Assembly (NCBI GenBank): GCA_003614735.1
Contig: KZ992553.1
Coordinates: forward strand, 1-31,855
Length of the DNA stretch: 31,855 nt
Reading direction: 5' to 3'
Source: Thamnocephalis sphaerospora
Taxonomy: Eukaryota; Zoopagomycota; Zoopagomycetes; Zoopagales; Sigmoideomycetaceae
This document shows positions 21,581 through 31,716 of the stretch, piece by piece. Position numbers and translations under genes: made by a program. The notes beneath the pieces are model-generated. The model had not been told where the DNA came from and searched no databases. It worked only from the letters and a program-made list of their open reading frames with translations. How positions within the stretch are numbered: the first letter of the stretch is position 1; the number at the start of each line of letters is the position of its first letter.

Positions 21581-23897
21581 TACTAACGAGAACGCCAAGC
21601 GCCCAGTCATGCCAAAGCAAGCGACCAGGTGACTCGGCAATGCCCTGGATGCCCTGCTGTCGGCGATATGGCCGACGCAGCATACATCGCACCCCAATAG
21701 AGGCGCGACAGCGCAAGGATTGGTGCCACAACAAAGTCGAAAAATCCGTAACATGGTGGGGCCCAAGTGGCCAAAGAGGGAACTCCTAGTGCAAACGTAC
21801 CTGAGACACCCGTACTGCGACTAAGCCACTGGGTGGTACGGCGAGCTTTTTGAACGTGGAGCTACTATAGACGGCAACACGCCCATATAACAACGTGTGT
21901 CAGCGAGCGCGGTTGCACCGAGTGGTCGGCCACCCAAAGGCGATGTGCCACGCAAGATGCATCGTAGCAAGATGTGCGCAACTGCCGTTGTAGCGTTCGG
22001 TGCGCCGCAAAGAGTGTCTGCCAGCCGGCCCATGCACCAGCGTATTTCTTCCCAAGCATCATGTGTTTTGCAAATGTTGCAGCCAATACATACATGAAGG
22101 GACCCGGGTAGTCTGCCAGTGTTTAGACGAAATTACCGCGTGATATGCAGGAAAAAGGCCTTGGAAAAAGTGTAGAATGGAGGCTAGGACGGCAGACGAT
22201 GTTGGCCAAGCAGCAGTCTGCGTCGTGTAGGAGAGTACGATGTTGTAGGCCAGGTGACGCAAATGTCCACACGGTGGAGATAGCAGATGTCTGGCGGGTG
22301 TGCAAACAGCCTGCGCGACGAAAAGAGCACGCAGAGAGCAGAGCAGCAATGTGAGCGGACGAGTGGGTGAATGAGGGCAGAAAAGAAAGGCAGGCAGTGC
22401 GAGCGAGTGCGCAAACGGGAATGAGTAGGCGTCTGTGCGAGCGAAGGTGAGCGAGCAAAGGAACGAAACGGCAGGTCGGTAGATGGACACAAGCAAATCG
22501 GTCAGTTCACTCTTGGCAACGTGAGAGTGGCCGATGGCTGGCAGGCGGCGACATTGTCAGATCAGCACCCATATCCATGCAGCGCTGACAGACTCAAGTT
22601 GCAGCGTCGCGAGTAGCTGGAAAGGGAACCGGTACACAGCAATGACGCGCGCATCGGTGCCTCCACCAATTGCGTTGGGTGCACAAAAGACAAAGTTGGC
22701 TCCAAGTATTGCCATTGTCGGCAGGCGCCAGTCAGCTTACCACGAGCACAGTGATGCGACGGGCGCAGCAGCGAATGGAGTCCAAGGGAGTGCAAACACA
22801 AAACAATGCACGATGTGGTTCGTGCTCGTGCTCGCCACATCGACATGGATATTGCACAAAAGCTGGCCATCGGTGCAGGAGGTGCCCCGATACATTTGCA
22901 TTCAAATGCGCGGGGGCTAAAGTGTTGGCCGACGCAGGTCCACGCTCCTTACCCACGAAGAAGACGGTGTAACGTGGTATTGGCTGACCGCCGCAAATCT
23001 GGCGAGATAGGTTGGCAGAGCACACACAGGCTGAGAAAAGATGAGTGTGCACTGCAGTGTGCACAGGAGACGCACGGAATTACGCATCACATCGCAATGT
23101 AGGAGAAGCGCGCGCAGTTGGCGTTCCAAGAAGCCGTTATAAGGCAGTAAAGCAGCAGCAGTGACACTGGTGGCTGATGAATGCAAAGCAATTGCGGAGC
23201 TGGTCGTTACAGTGTGTGGGAACGGCCACCAAGCTGGGCGATAGTGTGAGCAGCGGTAAAGGCCACGCGAGCACGCCACTGCCCGCAACATCGGAGCAAG
23301 ATGACACGCGCATATTTGAATCTGCTGCTTATGAGCAGGGATACCTGCGGTGGCGGACGATGCGGAGCTGAGATGGACGATTCTCTGGCGCGGTTTTGAG
23401 CGCTTCACCATCTCAAATAGAGCAAAAAACACGCTGGCGTCCACTGGCTGTAGCCTCTGGGGCGCCAGGCGATGGAGAACAAAGCCGAAATGGCGCAAAC
23501 TCACTTGGCGTCCAACAAAACGTCGTGCAGTCCAACGCCGATGCCGCAAGCAGACTTACGAAATTGCCTCCAATGCGTCAATAGCTTCGCAAAAAGGGAG
23601 AAGCTGTGGTGGTGTTGAAGAAGAGTGGCACACACAAGTTGGTGGGCAATAGATATGGTATGGATGGCAGTGCTGTAAGTTGGCTGGCGACCATTCATGC
23701 AGAGACGTGTCACACTGTGCTTCGGCAAGGTGGGCGGATGCACCGAGAGAGGAAAGAGTAGCTATTGCGAGGACGAGCGCCCACTGGAGAGCGCTATTGT
23801 TGTGTGCCCTCCCCCGCAACTTATAACCGTCAAGGCATCAGTTGCATTGCTCGCCAGCGCCTGCATCACAAACCCAGCCACGTCGACGCGACGCGAC

Positions 23898-23899
<2 letters not shown>

Positions 23900-23932
<33 letters not shown>
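23900..23932. repeat. GAC trinucleotide repeat, eleven units
   Basis: Eleven perfect GAC units preceded by imperfect GACGC units. It lies about 50 bp upstream of the proposed COX20-like start and is read here as leader or promoter rather than coding. Confidence 0.9.
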
Positions 23933-23934
<2 letters not shown>

Positions 23935-23982
23935 CAATACACGCTACTTTCCTTTTCCGTTAGCATTGCCGGTTTTCCGTCG

Positions 23983-24463
23983 ATGATGATGACGATATTT
24001 CGCTGTTGCGCCGGAACGATCCGGGCGGACTGTGGAAGATTGGTATGCGGAAGACATGGGCGCTGGATAGATGAGCCAGCATTATGAAGCTCGGCAGAAT
24101 GCGTGCCGCCATTATTTGATCAAAACAGTTGCGCTTCTGGTAGGCGTCCTACCGTGATAGTCACAGCCGACAAGGCTTTATGGTAGCTGCTTTGGGCCCG
24201 ACATGCCTAGAAAATGCACGCGCTTGCGCTATTCGCTGACTGCAATGCAACCGGCGTCTAGCACGCCCATACTCGTAAGCCTGTTGTACTACGGCCAATA
24301 CTGCATGCATGACGCCAAAGCCTCCCAGCGAAGGGCAATGGCGCAAAAACTAAAAGCAGAAGCGGAGTACCAGTGAGCTTTCACAAGTATGGCCTAATAC
24401 GCAGCGCATGCAACTGCTTTTAGATCATGGTTGTCTCGCGACGGCTGCTATTTTCCGCTTTAG
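23983..24463 (+). CDS. COX20-like mitochondrial complex IV assembly protein (tentative)
   Basis: My four-exon model gives 105 residues with consistent phases: 23983-24042, 24098-24153, 24211-24372, 24424-24463; the introns are 55, 57 and 51 nt. COX20 (FAM36A) is a small inner-membrane protein with two membrane spans that chaperones Cox2. The candidate has NACRHYLIKTVALLVGVLP, resembling the family's CARHS/CARES start of span 1. After the expected spacing comes QPASSTPILVSLLYYGQYC, resembling NWAVGTFILVSL..WEYC. A charged Lys/Arg/Gln helix follows (KASQRRAMAQKLKAEAEY). Distance between landmarks is within one residue of the human protein. The N terminus (MMMT) is the weakest part; an alternative exon 1 frame reads DDISLLRRNDPGGLWKI. 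Sequence similarity is faint and this may be another small two-span mitochondrial protein. Confidence 0.45.
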
Positions 24464-24729
24464 CACGGCAAAATGGGAATACCGCCATCTGCAGCACTCG
24501 TTTCTCCGCATGATTGGAACGGTTCTAGACCGTTGGGCGTTTTTCTGTACCTCGGCAATGTGCTTCGAGATGGTGTACTAGGCGGCGCCTTCACTATCCG
24601 GTGCCATCTTGGGAAACACGACCGAGGATCTAGTCAATCCAAATTGTAGCAAACCAGACTCTGTGCCAATTATCGTGGTAAACAAACACTACCCGACACG
24701 TCGCCTTGCTGCCTGCCGCCATCGCCACC

Positions 24730-26355
24730 ATGAATGCATCCGTTGTTTCCGCCGACCTGCCTACGCTGCGGCGGATGGTCAATCGCCTAACTCCAGACGA
24801 GCTGCTGTCGACATTGCTAGCATGGAGTGATTTGGGGCTGCTGCCGGGTCCGCTTGCCGAGCTGTTGGATTCGGAGGAGAACCTGGAGGAGACGGTGTAC
24901 GGACCGAAGCGGCGCTTTGTCAACCTGGTGCTGCTGGCCTACGTAGGTGTCTGCCAACAGCGTCGTAACGTGAAATGCTGACGATTCATCTTTGCTCACG
25001 TAGAAAGGCATTGGATTCACTCCTCTTCAAATTGCGCATTTGGATATAAAGCGTGCGTGTTGCTGAGGCCATGCTGCTAGCATTGGTCGTGGCGGTGGTG
25101 ATGCGGCGGGCTAACGTGGCGTACGCATGTGTAGATGCGTCACGCGCAGAAGGCACGCGCAACTGGCAGACGCTTCGGCTGGTGCGTGAGAATGATGGTA
25201 TGTACACGTGTGGCCACGGTAAACACGGCGCCTGGCTCACGCAGCGCGTGCAGTCATGGGGCAGATTAGGCACGATGAGGCCAAGATTGAGAAAAGCATC
25301 TCAGCATGCGTAGCGGCTTATTACGAGCATGTAAGCGCTGGCGCTACGATTTACGCCAATTATCCGCTGACAGACAAGCTGCTGGCGCGCTGGCATAGCA
25401 CTGCTATGCGGCACACTTTGGCAACACTATCTGGGTTCGGCTTGCGATATACGAGGGTATTCGAAAGAATGACGTTCCAGCTACGGCCAGCACGATTTTT
25501 CTAGTATATATCCTTCATAGCAACTATCTGCTTTACACAAAGTACAAGCCCGAATACGAGGCGGTCATAATGGAGGTGTGTCCATGCCACGAACGCGGGC
25601 CTTAACACCAGCCAGGACATTAACATGTGCACAACGATAGGCGCTACAGCGGACATTCAAAGCTAAAGGCATTGAGCCGCACAGCCTTGCTGGCAAGGGC
25701 CATGCGCCACTTATCGAGCTGCTTACGCAAAAGGACGCACAGGGACCCTACAGCAAGTATCGACTTGGCCAGGTTGATATCAACCCGCTCATCCATCCAA
25801 GCAAGAAGCGCATGGAAGGCGAGTTGTCTAGACTCTGGCTATGGTGGCCCATTCAGAGACTGACGTCATGGTAATGGCATATTTTCTTGGACTTGCCTTA
25901 GATCTTGGCCCTCAACGGCCCAGCTACGTGCAACCGAAAGAACCCATTGTGCCAGAAGACGCCATGGTGATTGACGAGCGGGAGAATGCTGTCGACGAGC
26001 AATTCGGACGCAATAGCCTGCCAGCATTGCCGTATGTCGACTATGCTGTGAGTGTTTTGCGCTCGCTCGGTTCACGTGCCGTCACTGACGCGTGCACTAT
26101 GCGAGCTAGGCTAGCTTTCCGCTGTACCACCGGGACATGCGCGAGAGCGAGACGACGCCGCTATCTATTCGTGTGCGCATCGAAGGACCCAACGTGATTG
26201 ATGGCCTGCGCAGTCTCCTGGCCGCCGGTCTGGCCGTTCCACCGCTGCCTAATTTTCTTGCCGAGCTACACTCGACTGCCATTAATTCATTCCGAGACGG
26301 TGATTTATCGGCGCCACAGCCCGGGGCTGAAACGCCCGTACCGCCGCAAGAGTAG
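24730..26355 (+). CDS. Protein of unknown function, eight exons, about 388 residues
   Basis: I do not recognise the family. Exons that keep one frame: 24730-24942, 25004-25052, 25150-25197, 25245-25330, 25399-25575, 25641-25772, 25832-26047, 26110-26355. The start has a strong context (GCCACCATGA). The protein is mainly helical with no signal peptide or clear membrane span. It has a Leu-rich N terminus (LTPDELLSTLLAWSDLGLL, then EENLEETVYGPKRRFVNLVL), a middle part with WVRLAIYEGIRKNDVPATAS, and YILHSNYLLYTKYKPEYEAV. Near the end are LPALPYVDYAASFPLYHRD and VIDGLRSLLAAGLAVPPLP. The splicing and consistent frame argue for a real gene. The join at 25773-25831 is weak: the donor is GTTGAT, and the intron sequence itself reads well in frame, so a 1-base frameshift is possible. 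A helical scaffold in a nuclear complex would fit, but this is a guess. Confidence 0.7.
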
Positions 26356-26794
26356 ACAGCATATCAAAATTGCGTTTATTTTCGGCTCTTTTGTCCTGTC
26401 TCTTGCTGTATACTACCGCTGTGACCATTGCCATGGTCGCGCGCCTGCCTTTCCATGCTGTCATTGCGCACATACATGCTGCCGTTATCTGGATGACGGT
26501 GATGCTGCCTGTGAGCCATGCGCTGTGACAGTAAACGCTTGCCCTTGTTAACCACGCAAATGGACATCGACTGTGGGGCGTGGATGAGTCCACGAGTTTG
26601 CGGCACAGCCAGAAGCATCGGGTGTTTCCATGATGTGGTGTGTCCGCCAATGAAAGCGTCGCGCGGCGAACACGCCACACTTGCCGCTACTAGAAATATG
26701 CATCGGCCATCACCGCACCGCACTGCACTGCACGCGACCATTCGATATTCTCCCACCCATTCCTTCCGCAGTACTGTGGCTGTCAACGCTCTTC
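26356..26794. promoter_or_regulatory. Intergenic region upstream of the sterol reductase gene
   Basis: These 439 bp separate two genes in the same direction, holding the 3' end of the first and the ERG24 promoter. Open frames here (26282-26680 -, 26518-26886 +) are unconvincing. I see no clear sterol-response element. Confidence 0.45.
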
Positions 26795-28339
26795 ATGTCC
26801 GTACACGCCCGCACTGTCGCGGCCAGCACGCCGTCCGCTGCTCGTGGCGAGAACCAGGCCAAGCAGCAGCAGAAGCAGCAGACTGAACTGAATCCGCGCA
26901 CTACAACGCGTGAATTTCTTGGCGCGCCAGGCGCCGCAGCCATTATCGTCATTTGCCATGCTGTTCTGTATGCATTCTACACCAACTGTACGGAAGACGG
27001 CTGCCCAAACGCACAAGGACTTGCCTGGCTGGTGCAGTCGCCCTTCAACTTTCCTTCCGGCTGGCAGAGTGCCTACCACCGCCTTGGCCTGCAGGTGTAC
27101 GTGGGCTGGCTTAGCTGGCTGCTAGGGCTCTACTGCCTGGTGCCTGGACGCTGGGTGCGGGGCACAGTGCTTCGCAACGGCACCACGCTCGAATACAAGG
27201 TGAACGCTCTGAGTGCACTGGTTCTGACTGCGCTAGGCTGTGCGGCCGGTCTCTACTTTGCCGGCCCAGAGCCGTTTGTGTTTGTCTACGATCACATTCT
27301 GCACGTCATCACTGCCGGCATCATCATTGCCAGTGTGCTCTCTGTCTACCTCTACACTGCATCGTTCCTGCCTGGAAAGCTGCTTGCGCTGGGCGGCAAT
27401 AGCGGTAATCCGCTCTACGACGTAAGCAGTCAACGCAGCTACACTTGCCATTATCGCTAACCCCCGCGCTAGTTCTTCATTGGCCGCGAGTTGAACCCGC
27501 GCATTGGCAGCTTCGATTTCAAGTACTTTATCGAACTGCGTCCTGGACTCATCGGCTGGCAGGTGCTCAACTTTTGCTCAGCTGTGAAGCAGTATGCGAC
27601 GCACGGCTACCTGACCGACTCGATGGTCATGGTGCAGGTGTTCCAGCTGTGGTATGTCTTTGACTCTCTTTCCAACGAGGTAGGCTGTTCATCGTCACCG
27701 TCGAAAGCATTCGCACGCGCGCTGACCTCTTCTTAGGCGTCGGTCCTGACAACCATGGACGTGACCACGGACGGCCTAGGCTGGATGCTTACATTCGGCA
27801 ACCTGTGCTTGGTGCCGTTTGGTTTCTCGCTGCAGACGCGTTATCTGGCCGCGCATCCAAATGATCTTGGCCTACTTAAGATGGCAGGCATCCTGATGCT
27901 GCAGGCCTTTGGGTACTGGATCTTCCGCAGTGCCAACTCGCAAAAGGACCGGTTCCGCAAGAATCCCGAAGATCCGTCGGTGAAACATCTTTCCTACATT
28001 TCTACCAAGCGCGGTACACGGCTCATCACCAGCGGCTGGTGGGGATACGCGCGCCACGTCAACTACTTTGGCGACTGGATAATGGGAATTGCCTGGTGCC
28101 TGCCTTGTGGTAAGTTGCAGTGTCATCTACGGACCGGCATAGCGAAACGAATCATCGCTAACCGACACACTTTTACAGGCATGTCCTCCATTATCCCCTA
28201 CTTTTACTGCCTCTACTTTACCGCGCTGCTGATACACCGCGAGCGTCGTGATGAGCATATGTGCCATCTCAAGTACGGTGGAGACTGGCGCCGCTATCGC
28301 CGTATTGTCCCATGGCGCATCATCCCCTATGTCTATTAG
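26795..28339 (+). CDS. ERG24: C-14 sterol reductase
   Basis: This ER membrane enzyme reduces the C14-C15 double bond left by CYP51 in ergosterol synthesis, using NADPH. Four exons give 455 residues: 26795-27421, 27473-27679, 27737-28109, 28179-28339. Family blocks in order: LNPRTTTREFLGAPGA near the N terminus; SFLPGKLLALGGNSGNPLYD joined across intron 1 to FFIGRELNPRIGSFDFKYF; ELRPG; TTMDVTTDGLGWMLTFGNLC; SANSQKDRFRKNP; GWWGYARHVNYFGDWIMGIA; and the closing HRERRDEHMCHLKYGGDW with PWRIIPYVY. The last blocks form the NADPH/sterol-binding end shared with C24(28) reductase and lamin B receptor. The LNPR start and GRELNPR block favour C14 reductase. I chose the ATG at 26795; the frame is open upstream to 26681 but that part does not resemble the family. 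It converges on NDC80 with 259 bp between stops. Confidence 0.95.
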
Positions 28340-28598
28340 TTTAGCAATTGCGCTATTATAGATAAAATGGTACTTTATCACTAGCACAGAAGCACGGTCT
28401 GTGCCGGTGTGGCCGCTCCTCTCGACGTCACAGAGTGTAGTGGCGGCAGGATAACATACACAGGCGCGAAAGTATACATGCCCGATGGCGAGAGAAGAGA
28501 AGGGAGATGCGAGCAAGGCGGGTTCGCCGATAACGAGCTGGCAATGAGACAGCTACAGCCACGCGGCAGCAGCCGTGCGCAATTCTAATCAGTGCAGC

Positions 28599-31390
28599 TC
28601 AAAGCGCATCCATGCTAAGGCCCATATCGCGCGCTTCCTCGGCCAACGTCATAATGCTAGCTGCTGTCGCTGCCGTTGTCTTTGCTGCAGCACTCTCTTG
28701 CTCACTGGCCTGGGCGGTGATTGCATGATCGTCGATGACCAGCTTCTCCAGCTCGCCCAGCGATGTTTCCACGTGTGTCTTGAACGTGATAAGATCTTCA
28801 AGGATACGCAGAATCTCCTTGCCAGCAGCCTCTTTGCGCTCGTTGGAGATGCGTACCAAGTGGTCGTAGCTGGGCGATTTGCATCGTAGGCACAGTTAGT
28901 GGCTTGCATAACTAGCAGCGGTACCTATTGTAACTAGCTACGACGACACAAATCCACTTACTCGATGATGGCACGCTGTGCGCGCTGCTGTGCTTGCAAC
29001 AGGCCATTTGCGCCCTCGACGCGCAACCGCTGCAGCTCTTGCTCAAGGTGATCAATCTCAGCGCTGCTGGTGATGTTTTCGTGATTAACCATCTACGTTT
29101 AGGTTGGCAAGTGTTAGCTCGTCACTCTGACTGGTAGCAGCAAAAGCGGCGGCAGCCATCATTGCATAGCCCTACCTCGCGCTCCTCGTTGTACTGCAGC
29201 TGCAGTTTTTGGTAGCGGGTCTCTAGCACTTCAAGCTCCCCTTTCTTGTCAGCATGGTGCTCAGTCAGCTGATCGAGCGTTTCCTGCTGCGCAATCAGTT
29301 CGTCCTGGCCCTTGTGGCACTCGGCGTTCTTCTCTGCACGCAGCAGGCCGAGGAACGGCTAGTGTGAAGAGGCTAGTAAGCATCTGCGCCAAAATGACAC
29401 CAGATCTCCTTGCCCATACCGCGCCACTCACCTTAACAGACTGGCGCAGGTCAACCGAAGCAATCTGCTCCACACGCGGCGCATGCACATTGAGCTCCAC
29501 CTCCAAATGCTTTCCGTTGGCATTGGCCGCTGTGGCTGGAATTAGCGCGAGCTGATACGCCAGCGAATGGTAGTCTTGGACTGCCTTCTCAAGCTGCGTG
29601 CAGGATGTTAGCTGCAGGAGACGCTGGAAAGGAAGATGGCAATGCTCACCTCGTCAACCTTGCGCTGAAAGTCAATCTCTCGCTGCCAGACCGTTTTGCT
29701 GATTGCCTCGTCCTTTTCGTTGGCAGCACCAATCGCCTTGGCCAGTTGCTCCTGCTCCGCATTCATGCGATCCACATCTGCCGGCGACACCTTTTGGTTG
29801 TCCACAATGTGTTGCAGCCTATCGCGCTCGGCATTCAGCTTGACCAGCTCATCCTCTACACCATGCATTCGTCAGCATGCGCTTCACCGGCGTAGACACT
29901 GCAGAGCGCACCCTTTGATTGAAACTCTTCGGCAATCTTGCCGTTCATCTCTAGCAGCTTCTGCTTTTTGGTCTCCAAATGCTTGATGTACTGGTTGAAC
30001 TTGTCGCGGTCGGAGCGCAGAATCCGATTGTCCTTTTCCAGTCCGACAAGCGGCGGCTGACGGCCAGATCGCATAGCGCACGCCACGTCAGCGGAATGGC
30101 ACACGCAACGTCATACACCTCCTTTTGCTGCAGCGACGACACACGTACGTTTTTCTCGTGTAGCTCCTCCAGCTCATGCAGCATGGCCGCATTCTCCTCC
30201 TGAAGGCGCTCGATTTCCTTGATGGTCTCCATGTTGCGCTGGTCAAAGTTTCTGGCCATTTCCTGCTCCATTGGGTCAAAGTCATCGCTGCCGGCTAGAA
30301 AGACGCCGTAGGCGTGCGACAGAAAGCCAAAGTAGAGCTTTTCGGTATAATTAGGACTGTCATGCTGCAGAATGTTGGACATGGCGCCCATGTCGGAGCG
30401 CTCAACCCCCTGCCCAAAAAGCGCGTTGCATTGCCAGAGCGAATTAGCATGCACAAGACAAAGTTAGTATAGCATCCGGCGCTCGCTTGCCTGTACAAGG
30501 TTTGTCATCCACATCAGCATAGCCAGTAGATTTGGCCAGGAGTGCATGGAGCCGACAGCGTAAAGCTGCGACTTGCTGATTTGATCACAAAACGGATACC
30601 TAGCAGCGCAAAAAAGTCAGCCGTAGTGCAGGTATGCTCATGTATTGAGCGAGATATTCACCGAAGACTCTTGAGCAGCACAGGAACTTCCTCTTCGAAT
30701 TTCTTCTGGAACGTATACTTTGGGTCAAACTTGGAATAGAGAAAGCGAAAGATGTTTTGAAAGTCCTTGGATGTCGGCGTCTGCAGTGTCTTGTGAGTGA
30801 CGGGCTGCGGATAGCCGGCCTGGGTAAGATAGTCGATGATGTGGCGAACGCACGCCTGGATAAACTGCTTGTCACGCAACGGACGCGGATCCTTGATGGG
30901 TCCGCCGACCATGCCAATGCTGGATGCGCGTACATAGGCGCTGGCGCGACTGTTGTATATCGCGGCGGACAGGATCAAATGCAGGTTAGCCAGGAGCAGC
31001 GGCGCCGATTTCCACACACTGTGCACGCAGTGCAGCCACATACCGCTGCTGAGCCTGCGCTGCTGGAGCAAGGCTCTGACGACTGGCAGCACTGGGACGG
31101 CCGGCTATGCTGGGACGACCGGCGAGACTTGGACGACCCGCAATGCTAAGTCGTCGCTCAACGGGGCGCTGGGTCGGCGCGGGGCCGCTACGGAATGGAG
31201 TTGGCGCAGCCAGCGTGTTACGCAGTGCACCGCCGTCCAGATTGCCGCCTAGAGACGGACGAGGCAGCATGGAGCGCGGCTGCGGCAGACCGGACGGACG
31301 CGACTTGTACGCGGAAGACAGCGCAGGTATGCTACTGCCGGCCTGGTGGGCATTGGTGTCAAGGACACCGAGTGTGGTGCGGCGATGCAT
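28599..31390 (-). CDS. NDC80: Kinetochore protein Ndc80/HEC1
   Basis: Ndc80 is the main microtubule-binding subunit of the outer-kinetochore Ndc80 complex. Ten exons give 710 residues: 31390-31044, 30949-30662, 30599-30491, 30409-30119, 30056-29912, 29855-29650, 29593-29432, 29358-29176, 29092-28962, 28869-28599. The N-terminal tail (about 115 residues) is basic and Ser-rich, with repeated AGRPS units. The calponin-homology region follows: DPRPLRDKQFIQACVRHIID, TPTSKDFQNIFRFLYSKFDP, QKKFEEEVPVLLKSLRYPF, and KSQLYAVGSMHSWPNLLAML. The rest is long coiled coil (for example ETIKEIERLQEENAAMLHEL, LEKDNRILRSDRDKFNQYIK). It ends in a helical segment that would join Nuf2-Spc24-Spc25. Intron 3 (30410-30490) appears to be GC-AG, with donor CAG/GCAAGC and a perfect TACTAAC branch point. 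I started at the Met at 31390 (MHRRTTLGVL) because upstream residues look non-coding. Confidence 0.94.
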
Positions 31391-31716
31391 GGCGATGCAA
31401 CAGTCGTGTGAGGCGAGCGCGGCAGGCGGCAAGCGGTAGGCGGCAGTATAGATGGATGCGCAGCAGCAATCGTCGTCGGAGCGAGGAGGAGAAAAGGCGG
31501 GCGCAGACGGTGCACGCAAGACGTGCTCCATGTTTATCAAAACAAAGCGAGATGCGCTCATTGGCCAGACGCTTTATTCAGGCTCGCTGGCACACAGTGG
31601 TGCCTGTTACCGTCTCGTGATCACTGTGGCAAGAAAATGGAGACGGCGCTGCGTGGTCACAGTGTGCAGTGTAGAAGCGACGGCGTCGATCGGGCGCAGG
31701 AGATGGCGATGCAGCG
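31391..31716. promoter_or_regulatory. Intergenic region between ERV46-like and NDC80
   Basis: These 326 bp should hold the 3' end of the ERV46-like gene and the NDC80 promoter, both on the minus strand. Nothing else is recognisable. Confidence 0.45.

Larger units (their letters stand above)
18394..23982. other. 5.6-kb region without a recognisable gene upstream of the bHLH gene
   Basis: I read all frames and found no conserved domain and no set of frames joined by good splice signals. The + strand is purine-rich and the - strand pyrimidine-rich over most of it, notably at about 18600-19200 and 22330-22500. This produces long but low-quality open frames (19221-19721 +, 22917-23549 -). Short repeats are listed separately; a 10-bp repeat CCGTGATGAA occurs twice at 20051-20070. 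It is most likely an extended promoter and 5' leader for the bHLH gene, possibly with an intron, plus the COX20-like promoter at the right end (TTATAA near 23820). A non-coding RNA is possible. Confidence 0.55.

Noticed and set aside
22917..23549. 210-residue minus-strand open frame
   Set aside because: Composition-driven open frame (Arg, Ser, His, Cys) with no recognisable domain; overlapping frames are just as open.
23765..23986. Poly-Asp-encoding frame over the GAC repeat
   Set aside because: The frame stops just after the repeat and does not join the downstream exons; the repeat is more likely in leader or promoter sequence.
24375..24591. Open plus frame ending in a Trp/Phe-rich segment just after the COX20-like gene
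   Set aside because: It has no good start or splice connection; the COX20-like model ends inside it in another frame.
24730..26355. Assignment of the unknown gene to NELF-C/D (TH1)
   Set aside because: A short EENLE match and a vague FVNLVLLAY resemblance were seen, but their order and surroundings do not follow that family.
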